DNA of 64,000 nt, taken from assembly GCA_018292915.2 (NCBI GenBank), contig JACVVK020000037.1, positions 334,501 to 398,500 of the forward strand, written 5' to 3'. The notes beneath the pieces were generated by a model that was not told the origin of the DNA, made no database searches, and worked only from the letters and a program-made list of their open reading frames with translations. Positions 55,700 to 64,000 of this stretch are shown here, piece after piece. The first letter of the stretch is position 1. Every line of letters begins with the position of its first letter. Position numbers and translations under genes: made by a program. This DNA comes from Batillaria attramentaria (lineage: Eukaryota; Mollusca; Gastropoda; Batillariidae).

Positions 55700-58485
55700 A
55701 CTCTATGAAAAAAACGAGGATTTCTGTTGGCTGTTAAATCGATGGCCTGTTGATTTTAAAAACAATTACAATGTTTTGTAATTGATTCAAAGAAAATATT
55801 TCCCTTATCTTATTCAAATACAGAACCGTGGACTTGTTCACATCCACCGAAAGCTGGTTATTTCGTAACTTTTGGGGGATTTATTACTTTTAACGTATTA
55901 AAACGTAAACTGGTTGTAATGTGAGTGACTGTGACGGCATTGAAAGGTTTAGACAGATCTGTTTGGTATTTGAACAGTTTTTCTTGAGATGTGTTATCAG
56001 TATAATTGTACTGACTTTCCGCTACTGGAGCAGCTTGCTATCAGTGTTCAGACATGATTGAGTTTGAAGCTTTTTTTTTTTTTACCTGTTTGTACTAGTC
56101 GCATTGAAAGCTGTACATTGTAGTCTCTTTTTACTACGAATCAAAGATGAAAGTGTTTTGAGGTGAGGAGGTTAAAGTCTCAATGCGTATGACAGTCCTA
56201 CAACATCGTGTGGAAAACGTTTCATTGAATGCGCTTCGTGAGTGCATCAGAATCAGTCACTTGCGTCACAAATAGCATCTGAAGCCATCGTGGTGACTCT
56301 GGCCGGCGTACATGTTGTTCTAGAAGTGTACCGTGTACTGAACAGACGACGTGACATGGCTACGAACTGATGACCAGCTACACGGCGCTGATTGGTGGCT
56401 AGTTTTACACGATTTTTCTGGTCCCAGTCTGTTCAGGAATGGACCGTAGGCTCAAAGAAAGTCGTATTTCTCTAAAAGTAGAAGCCACAAAGTCATAAAA
56501 ACGGTCGCGATGATCAAATGAAACATCCTTTTATCTGGCAAACAGTCTCGGAGCTTCGAAAGCGGCTAGTTTTCCATCTGAGCGTCGTTACGAACGTAGA
56601 GGCTTTAAAAGCGGTAACTAGGGTAACTAGTGTGAGGAGCGTGCAGTCCCGGCAAGTGTTGGCGAGATGATGTTGGCGGCGTTGGCGACAGTAGACAGCG
56701 TGCGGTTAAGGACGGAGGACACGTTGACGTGTCAAGTGCTGCTGGTTTTGTGTCACCGCCCATAAAGACACCGCTAGCGCCTGGCCTCTGATCCTCCGTG
56801 TGGACCCGCTGACTTCAGGTTGAGGGTTATGTGTTTTTCGGGATTCCGTTCTCATCATCATGTTTGTCGTGTGTGGGTTTCCAGTTCATAATCTTGACAA
56901 ACATGGAATATGAATTAAACCTGCTTTCACGGAGCACTTCTTCTTCCTATACGTGGACAATGGATTGGATTGAATTTAATTTTAATTATTTTCTGTTAAT
57001 ATATGAGGCGGGTTATTTCCTTTCTTGTCCATGTCAAATGTATTATGACACGTTGTTTTGTACGTGTTAGTGTTTTGTTTTGTTTTTTTTTCTCTTAAAA
57101 TGATGATTCTGAATTTATTGTTTTTAAAGAAGAGAAGCGATGTTTACCAGAAATTGACCAACGTTTGCGTCAGATCAGATTTAAGGTGACGATGTGAAAT
57201 TTTTCGTCTTAGAACAATCCGGCAGAACTTCGTTTGATGCTATGAGTTTTAAAATGTTTATTCCGAGTGGTCAAGAAGAAGAAGAACACTGAGAAGAAAT
57301 ATGTTCACGAAGCTTAGCCCGTTTAAATTCAAACTTCGTACTGGAATATCGCCCCGAGTACACCTGTATATCCACCATCCCGCCACACGCCTCCGTTTTG
57401 TGAACGCGTAATGGGAGAAGGTGGGGTGATTGGCATTAAATGGGCGCTGTGTCTTGTCAGGAGCAGGGACATTATCCCCGTCATTGAAATTTAATGACAA
57501 TTGTTGAGCTGTCTTCCTCTTTTTTTTCTCTCCCTCTTTTCTTCTTCTGCTCTCCTTCTGGTTCTCTTCTCATTTCCCTTCCTTCTCCACATCAAGGTTT
57601 TTCTCTCCGTGGTTCGGAACGCCGCGTCAGCAAAAACGCGCGTCGGTTTTGTGGTTTGCAGCAGACATTTCATTATGGCGAGCGCTTGTAACAAGAGGTT
57701 TAATAACAAAGTGGCTGACGCGACTTGATGAAGAAAGATTCAGATTCCCCAGGACTGCATCACAACAGATTTGATCGTCTCGCTGCTTTTGGAAAGTGTT
57801 CATGGTAGAACCTCGTTCAAGTATTTACACAAGCGATCTTCAGAAACTCATGCATACGCCGATGTAGTTGCTTGAAAATGTCTTTGGGCAGTTTCTCTCG
57901 TCGTTCCGGTCACACCAGGAGAGTCCCAAGAAAAATGGAAGACTGTTTGCTCAGGGTCATAGGTGCTAGCCTAAAAAAAAAAGACAAAGAGAAGTTCCCC
58001 TGTCTGGTTTAAATGTTGATCAAAAGACAAACTAACATTAATTAGTATGCCCTTGCCACTTTACCCTCCACCCCCAACCCCACATCCCCTCTTTTCCGAT
58101 CTCCATCTCTTGCCACTCCCCCTCCCTCTCCACTTCCACCAATTTATTATTGAATTTCACTTCTGCTCGGAGATTTGTATCAGCAAGAAAGATCTTGTGG
58201 CAAGGCTGAAGAAACAGAAAGCGTCTCAAGTGAAAATAATAATAATAAAAAAACCCTCGTGCAGCAAGACAGTGCTAGTGCAGATGAATTGCGATCTCAA
58301 ACTTGTGTATTTCTGGAGTCTCTAATTTTGTTGAAGATGTATTTACCGTCAGTGCCTGTCACTGTTTCTTCTCCAGGGGTTATTTTCTCACGAATCTCTC
58401 GGATGCTTTCTATTAATGTTGAAAAAGGAAGTTGGCTACTGCTCCTTCAGTCATCAATTTAACATGGAGGGGATGGAGAGGGGTG
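55700..58485. other. Unique non-coding DNA, no gene seen
   Basis: 57390-57510 contains GCGTAATGGG, TGGCATTAAATGGG and the palindromic GTCATTGAAATTTAATGAC (57480-57498). C/T-rich at 57515-57600 and C-rich at 58060-58140. A T-run lies at about 56071-56082. ORFs have no domains. Confidence 0.35.
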
Positions 58486-58489
58486 GGGG

Positions 58490-58640
58490 CGCTCGCCACT
58501 TTGAAGTTATGCATTATATTGCCCGGTGATTAATCACGAGGAGTAATGGTTTTGACAATTAGATATGGCCGCGATACGGGCACTCACGAGTGTCGGAGCA
58601 CTCAACCGTCACATTCCTTCACGCATGGCGAGCACGTATT
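58490..58640. promoter_or_regulatory. Candidate enhancer with POU/homeodomain-like sites
   Basis: TTATGCATTA (58507-58516), the perfect palindrome GTGATTAATCAC (58526-58537), TTTTGACAATTAGATA (about 58550) and GATATGGCCGCG. TTATGCATTA is also present in the candidate element at 20101. Motif evidence only. Confidence 0.28.
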
Positions 58641-58644
58641 GACC

Positions 58645-58955
58645 GCTCATGTTGGGGAGTTGTTGAGTACTTGTGTTTAGAAGTGCTTGGTGCCTTTGCT
58701 GCTTTTTTCACATTTTTTTAGTGGAACATTTTATTTTATCTTGTTTGTAATGTTGTGAAGTTGTTGTGGGAGTTGTTGTGGTCGTTGCTGCTGCAGTTGC
58801 TGCTGTTGGTGGTGGAGTAGCTGGTTTACTTTGTGAACATTATCTTTACTTTCAAGGAAATTTGCGTTTCTTCCCAGGGCTTGCGTACACACACTACACG
58901 AACTTACAGTTTTCTTGGAGCTTCATGGGTTATTCAAAACTGTACAGTTTTGGAC
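58645..58955. other. Unique DNA with a TTG/GTT-rich patch
   Basis: Degenerate GTT/GCT triplets at 58755-58825; the ORF at 58766-59077 begins there and runs into a SINE-B fragment. No gene. Confidence 0.4.
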
Positions 58956-58959
58956 AATT

Positions 58960-59115
58960 TTGGAATCTTTTACTAAATCTGGTCACTGTCCTGTGTGAGA
59001 GAACGCGTGTGATTCATGTGAGCGTGCGCGTTGGGTTCAGCTCGCGGCGCTTTGGCCCAATTACAGATACTGGATAAAACGCCTACACAACGCTCAGTTA
59101 TTTTCATTATTACGT
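58960..59115 (+). mobile_element. SINE-B, 5'-truncated copy
   Basis: GTGTGAGAGAACGCGTGTGA, TTCATGTGAGCGTGCGCGTT, GGCGCTTTGGCCC and GGATAAAACGCCTACACAAC match the 3' half of the 35456 copy. The tail is a short ATT-type repeat. The left edge fades out near 58960. Confidence 0.8.
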
Positions 59116-59259
59116 ATTAGTGATGAAACTACATGTTTTTATTTTTTTTTTTTATTCTATTCATTTCAAGCTGGTTTCCTCGGTACCATTAGCTTGAGAG
59201 TGAAGTGTCCGACCTGATTTTTCCAAAATAAAAATACTAGAAATCTTTCCAGAATGGTC

Positions 59260-59262
<3 letters not shown>

Positions 59263-59290
<28 letters not shown>

Positions 59291-59345
59291 ATTTATATAG
59301 CGCTTAATCTACATGGAAGGTAGTTCGAAGCGCTTAGAGTACAGG
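59263..59345 (-). mobile_element. Retroelement 3' tail with (ATT)n
   Basis: (AAT)n at 59263-59288, then on the minus strand TAAGCGCTTCGAACTACC..AGATTAAGCGCTATATAAAT, the GCGCTT-stem type of 3' end seen in the LINE and SINE-B. Upstream sequence to about 59560 could belong to the same element, but it matches nothing else here. Confidence 0.55.
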
Positions 59346-59349
59346 TAAA

Positions 59350-60360
59350 GAGACAGATAGACGTGAAGGTTCAGGGCCAGGGCAACTGCATGTATGGTAC
59401 TTAATAAGGAGATGGAGAAAGACGGAGGGAGGTTAGACGGAGCTAAAACCCATACATCTGTAAACCTTACTGGTAGATTTCCTTTGAAATTTCTGTTAAC
59501 TCGATGGCGCAGGCACGTCCTGATCAAGTCAGACCATTTGTTGGTAGCGGGGCGTTAAGCAGCTATACTCACTCACTCCTGATCTCGTGATTTGATTGAT
59601 TTATTTGATTTTGTTATCAATAACTATAGGATTGGTTGTTATTTTGTTTACTTGTGTTGTGATAATTTGAAACGAAACATTATATTTTTAAAATGTCGAC
59701 AAAAAATTAGAGTTTCGTGTTAAATTAGATCTTCTTTGCCTGAGTGCTTTGGGTGAAACAGTGTCTTCCCATTGATTTTAACTGTCTTGAAAGTCAAGCA
59801 CACTCATGTGAATTCAACACGCAACACTTTCTCACGTTTTCGCGTACATTTGGATCAAACATTTTATCTGTTAACCGCGATAGCCTATAGAGCAGGAGAC
59901 GAACTTTTGACAACAGCATCTATCACACTTTCCCATCATCATTCTTCACCCTTGCCGCATGTGATATCAGTATGGATTATTCTAGTGCGGGGCTGTCATT
60001 GGCTGATGAAATATCACATTGTAATGAAGCAGGCGCTGCTCTCCCTTGATCGGGGTTGCGGGGATTATAATGGATTTGTCGAGCAGAAATATTTGTCTGC
60101 ATCACAATTTTGGAAAGTTCTGCATAACTTGTGAGCGCTCGCGCCCGACTCGTGGTATTTGTTAATGACATTTGCCTTTTTGGGAAAACGAAATGGTGGC
60201 GGTGGTGGGAGGGGGTATGGGGTTATGGGCGGAGGGGGGGGGGGAGCGGTTGGAAAACGAGGATGGGTGACAGCAAAAGTTTAGTTCGAAAAGGACAAGA
60301 CATTGGAGGAGGGAGCGATGTGGGAACGCTGTTTGAATGGTGGAAATTTAGTATTGATTT
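59350..60360. other. Unique non-coding DNA
   Basis: G-rich patch at 60190-60250. The 120-codon ORF at 59772-60134 has no domain. CTATACTCACTCACTCCT at about 59561 resembles a terminal string of some mollusc repeats but is isolated. Confidence 0.35.
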
Positions 60361-60362
60361 TT

Positions 60363-60411
<49 letters not shown>
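60363..60411. repeat. (GTTA)n tetranucleotide microsatellite, 12 units
   Basis: Perfect GTTA repeat ending GTTAGGGC. It is not the telomeric hexamer. Confidence 0.96.
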
Positions 60412-60414
60412 GGC

Positions 60415-60835
60415 TTGACGCCGCGCAAGCATATTGATATTTGTAATAATGACGCTCTTGCCATGTGGAAATGATCACAGTGACGATGACGTCGATAATG
60501 ATGATGAAGATTATGCTGACAACAACGACGATGTTGATGTTAATGATTATCGAGGATGATGATGATCAGGCTCAATCTATTATTGATGATAATGTTGATG
60601 ATGATGGTGACTAGACAATGATGATCGTGGTGGTAATGATTTTGAAGATAACCATCACGCATACGCTGGGAATACGATTGAAAGTTTATGGACAAACACA
60701 GCAAAAGTTTAATCAACATTTTCCCTCCCCTGTTCCTATCTCAAGCCCGATCATAGGTCCCCCCACCCCACCCTCAATATCTTCCATCACCCCCTCCCTT
60801 CCCGCGCCAACACAGTGATCATAGACAGCTCCCCC
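60415..60835. other. Degenerate GAT/GTT triplet tract and C-rich DNA
   Basis: GATGATG-type triplets at about 60480-60660, then C-rich sequence at 60720-60810. No gene. Confidence 0.5.
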
Positions 60836-60839
60836 TAAA

Positions 60840-61060
60840 CTGCCAGAGGAGATTGTTGGGGGCAGTAGAAGCGGGCGATCATATTATTGACAGGATAAGT
60901 CAGCCATTGATAAGCGATGGCAGTGTTGGAGCGAGCGCGCGAGGGTCTAACAAGCAATTTGTCTCTCGCCATTATCCATCATTTGGGGGGACCAGGTAGT
61001 GACAATATGTCAGCCGCCTGTCAAGTGGTGTGCGAAGAATGCTGGCCCCTCTTTCAATCA
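60840..61060. promoter_or_regulatory. Candidate enhancer with GATA and MEIS-like motifs
   Basis: Repeat-free. Two GATAAG sites (60894, 60909), TTGACAG (60888), GCGCGCGAGGG, CGCCATTATCC and GCCTGTCAAGTGG. Motif evidence only. Confidence 0.25.
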
Positions 61061-61321
61061 GGAACTTGGGATGCGCTGTGTTTTGCTCACAAGGAACAGG
61101 ACTAGTCGTCTCGAGGGGGGCATGAGCTGGGGGGGGGGGGGGGGCTTGGTTAACCTTTTATGGGCTGTTGTGGGGTTTATGGGGACGTTAATTGAGTAGG
61201 CCTAGTAACTGACTTGAAGTCATTTTCTTTTTCAAGGGCGTGCTTAGAAAGGTTTTGAAAATTTGATTGGAAAAAACTTTGTTATACTCGATGCAAGTCT
61301 GCCTATGTTCCACTTTCAGCA

Positions 61322-61345
61322 CAAATCATCATCATCATCATCATC

Positions 61346-61389
<44 letters not shown>
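61322..61389. repeat. (ATC)n(AAC)n compound trinucleotide microsatellite
   Basis: About seven ATC units followed by about 15 AAC units. Confidence 0.95.
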
Positions 61390-61599
61390 GACTGGCACTG
61401 AAGATGGTCTCTTCTCGAATACGGTTTTAACTGAAACCTTGACCCGTCCAAATCATTTTTGTTTTGATGCCAAGGCCATTTTTTGTTTTAAAGGAGGACA
61501 TTAACACAATATTTAGCCGATACAACAAGGAAGTAAACAAGGCGAAAAATAAGCCCTTGTTCTGCTGGAATAACTGAACTGGAGTAAAATTGCGTCTGA

Positions 61600-61930
61600 A
61601 CATTCACTTGCCACACAGTCGTGATCACTGTAAGTTTTGCCGCAAGTCATCCAGAGCCTTGAGGGAGAGAAGGCAAGGGGTTAACGGGACGCAAGGCGAA
61701 GGAAGGCAAACCCACAAGCTGTCATTATCAGCTCTCATCATTCATAATAGATGTCACACATCTCTAAAGGAATTATAGCGCGGAAGAATAATTAGGTGCC
61801 TAATACAAGTGGGAGGCGCTTTCTTCTTTGATAACGGTGAATGACAGCACCCTGACCAGATCAGCCAATGCGAAGACAAGGTGCCGGTGGATATTATTTG
61901 TGGGGAAGCTCATTGGCTGACAAACATTCA
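61600..61930. promoter_or_regulatory. Candidate enhancer with homeodomain-like sites and CCAAT boxes
   Basis: GCTGTCATTATCAGC, TTCATAATAGATGTC, GGAATTATAGCG, GAATAATTAGGTGCC, TTGATAACGG, GAATGACAGC, GATATTATTTG and TTCAATTAAGG within 250 bases. Also CCAAT (61864) and ATTGG (61912) about 48 bases apart in opposite orientation. Motif evidence only. Confidence 0.28.
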
Positions 61931-61934
61931 ATTA

Positions 61935-62800
61935 AGGGGGAGAGTTTTGTGATTGTCCACAAAGGAGGATTGTTGAGTGAGGGTAATCTGGATTGTCATC
62001 TCTGATGTTTGGATTTAAAGGTTTTCACAGAAAGTGGTAAGCAAAGACGCTGTTACTGTTGTGGCTTGAAAGTACTTGCTTTGTTTTCTTTTGTTGCTGT
62101 AAACATAATTATTGGAGTTTTGCACTGAAGTCTTTAGTTGTTGTCGTTGTTGTCTTCTTCTTCTTTGACTGAAGATGCTTCTGTTTTCAATGCTGTTCTT
62201 TCCTTTTGTCCTTTGTTTACTTTGCAATTCTTTCTCTGTTTTTTCTTTTCATTTCTTTCTTTCTTCTCTTCGTTTGTTGTGATCACGTTTCGATATTTGC
62301 CATTTATCATTTTTAAACACCAGCCCTGTTGTTGGTGTATTTTTATACCCCTCAGTTGTCGCTTCAGCATCTTGGAAGGGTTTTGCACTAAAAAAAATCC
62401 ATGCCTTTGTTTATCGACGCTAAAATTTCTAGAATTCCTTCACAGAACATTTGTCTGATTATCGCATTGTTTATGTGGTTTATTTTTCTAACTTTACATG
62501 TTCTTTATCTTTTTGCCCTTGCAAGAAACATGACCGTTCTTGCCAAATGCCTTCCACGAGGAACAACAAAAAGAAAATAAAAAAAAACTTATCGTGTAGC
62601 TAAAGAGCAAAAACATTTTATCATCTGGGTAACGTGTATAAGGGCGCATACTTCATCACTCGTAAAGAACTTTCGCGCTCTTGCGACACAATACAAGGCT
62701 GTATTTTGTCAAGTGATTGAAAGTGATACACTGCTCACGCTGTTTTCGTACGCTTCTCTCGTGGGTTTTAGTTGCACCACGTGGACCTCGGTAGAAAAAC
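61935..62800. other. Unique non-coding DNA, T-rich
   Basis: C/T- and T-rich at 62150-62290. No gene or repeat recognised. Confidence 0.35.
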
Positions 62801-62808
62801 AAAACCCC

Positions 62809-62982
62809 ATGGCTCTCAGTGTTTTGTTTATTGTTGGCTGTGTTTTACTTTTGTCTGCCTGTGTTTTTCTTCCTTTTTGTACCGCGGCTTCCTCGGTTGC
62901 ACTAGCTCCTGTACTGGTTACCACGATGAAGATGGAAGAAAAGGAAGTGTTTAAAGTCGTGGAACTTTCGAGTGCGTTTTAG
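62809..62982 (+). CDS. Hypothetical 57-residue secreted or membrane peptide (weak call)
   Basis: Not recognised. The ORF from the ATG at 62809 (context CCCCATGG) begins MALSVLFIVGCVLLLSACVF, a long hydrophobic stretch extending to about residue 27 and then AASS, which resembles a signal peptide or membrane anchor. The short polar C-terminal part contains KMEEKEVFKVVE. An in-frame upstream ATG exists at 62713, but it would bury the hydrophobic segment. No promoter, introns or repeats support it, and T-rich DNA readily encodes Leu/Val/Phe stretches, so chance is the leading alternative. Confidence 0.15.
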   Translation: MALSVLFIVGCVLLLSACVFLPFCTAASSVALAPVLVTTMKMEEKEVFKVVELSSAF

Positions 62983-62989
62983 ACAATGA

Positions 62990-63230
62990 GGCGAAAGCTG
63001 TGAAGATGATCTGATTCAGGAAAGGTATTGTCTTGGCGCTGGTCTTGCAAGTAGGGTATGGGAAAGTGGCCATGTGTTGAAATAACCTTGGCGGTGCCTA
63101 GTGCGAAATCAGCAGTACTTTCTGACCCCAGCAAGACTTTTTTGTTCTGATGTTGTGACTAGTTTTTTTGTCGCCATGAGAGTGATGGCAGCTCAGATCC
63201 AGTATACTGTATGATGAAGTGTGGAGGCCG
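62990..63230. other. Unique non-coding DNA
   Basis: Nothing recognised. Confidence 0.35.
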
Positions 63231-63337
63231 ACAGTATTTATTTATTTATTTATTTAAAAGAATTACATGTATTGATAGTTTTCGTGGCCATTGTGCTGTG
63301 TTTGTGATGCTCATATTCACCTTTTTATCACGCAAGT

Positions 63338-63466
63338 ATGCTTTTGTTTTATTTTTTGTTTATTTTTATTTATTTTTTATTTATTTATTTTATTATGTTT
63401 TGTTTTGTTTTGTTTTTTTGTTGTTGTTTTTTTTTTGGGGGGGGGGGGGCGGGGAGGGGGGGGGGT
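63338..63466 (+). repeat. TTTA/TTTTG/T tract running into G-runs
   Basis: ATTT and TTTTG units, a TTG patch and a T-run, then about 14 G, CGGGGA and about 10 more G. Same layout and polarity as 4261, 39110, 45585 and 47262. Confidence 0.92.
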
Positions 63467-63469
63467 ACG

Positions 63470-64000
63470 TTGTGTGGATAAAGTCTGACACCCCAGTTTT
63501 CTGTCTCGACATCATTTTGCCGTTAACTTCAGATTTAACTTCCATATGGCAAATCGCACTTTTCTTGTAATGGGTGCAACATTGAAGCGTCTGTGATAAA
63601 ACTTGCAGTCATATGTGTATTGTTTCGAACAGAAGATATCTCTCCTGTAATCTCCATGAATCTCTTGTGTGTTTCTTCCCCTTCCACTCCGCCTTTCAGC
63701 CAACGGAAAAAAATGTTTACACTTCCTATCTCTCTTGTTGCCCTACTGTCGACATGCTTCGTTTGTGACACGAGAAATCTGTAGCCTCCATAATGGACAA
63801 AAGACATCAGTTGCTCCTTTAAAAAAAAGTCTCGGGAGCTGGTGAATAGGAGATGTGAGTAAGGCTTGCGTCGAGAGAAGCAGCATCCCGCGTTTACACA
63901 ACACTGCCTATCGCACACTGCAGATGGGGGCTCGCAGACGCTATCTTGAGGAAGGAGCAGGAGCAGACAATGTGCAAATTGTCACCCGGTTCGCATTTTT
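63470..64000. other. Unique non-coding DNA, no gene seen
   Basis: The 127-codon minus-strand ORF at 63535-63918 shows no domain. No repeat recognised. Confidence 0.35.

Noticed and set aside
60363..60411. Interstitial telomere repeat
   Set aside because: The unit is GTTA, not TTAGGG; only the last unit is followed by GGG.

Overview
This is a stretch of animal nuclear genome with no protein-coding gene I can identify. The layout suggests a lophotrochozoan, most likely a marine mollusc such as a gastropod. That is an inference from the tRNA-derived SINE families, the LINE tails ending in (ATT)n or (TTGA)n, and the very heavy load of long (GT)n/(CA)n, (GA)n and G/C-run microsatellites. I see no operons, ribosome binding sites, CRISPR arrays or prokaryotic genes. 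The open reading frames are short, many run through microsatellites or SINE heads, and none shows a recognisable domain. The window is best read as intergenic or long-intron DNA.

The supported content is repetitive. There are two tRNA-derived SINE families. SINE-A has copies at about 14979, 16350, 21922, 54170 (minus) and 55529. SINE-B has full copies at about 21421 (minus) and 35456, and truncated copies at 17444/17617, 31120 (minus) and 58960. A LINE family ending in (ATT)n has two nearly identical 3' fragments at 7271 and 44024 (minus). Several other LINE 3' tails are present. Three unnamed dispersed repeats each occur twice: D at 11298 and 30660, E at 24258 and 34316, F at 6007 and 13447. 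At 54199-54261 a SINE-A copy is interrupted by a 55-bp perfect hairpin flanked by TTAA, which looks like a minute piggyBac-type non-autonomous element. At least 13 long GT/CA arrays are spread over the window, many compound with GA, TTG, CCA or homopolymer runs.

Between the repeats lie quieter, unique stretches. Several have dense homeodomain, POU, GATA, CRE or CCAAT-like motifs: about 14100-14500, 20035-20180, 22470-22870, 45820-46200, 46680-47050, 52640-53440, 58490-58640 and 60840-61930. These are candidate enhancers or conserved non-coding elements by eye only. A plausible untranslated or first coding exon ends at 37926 with a consensus splice donor. A small ORF at 62809-62982 could encode a 57-residue secreted or membrane peptide. 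Both are weak calls.

The most interesting observations are the TTAA hairpin element inside a SINE with a paralogous empty site, the (GT)n(GA)n array that seems to have grown from a GTGTGTGAGAGA string inside SINE-B, the dispersed repeat carrying a fixed CRE plus GC-box arrangement, the LINE insertion bounded by 25-bp perfect direct repeats, and recurring polarised T-rich to G-run compound tracts.
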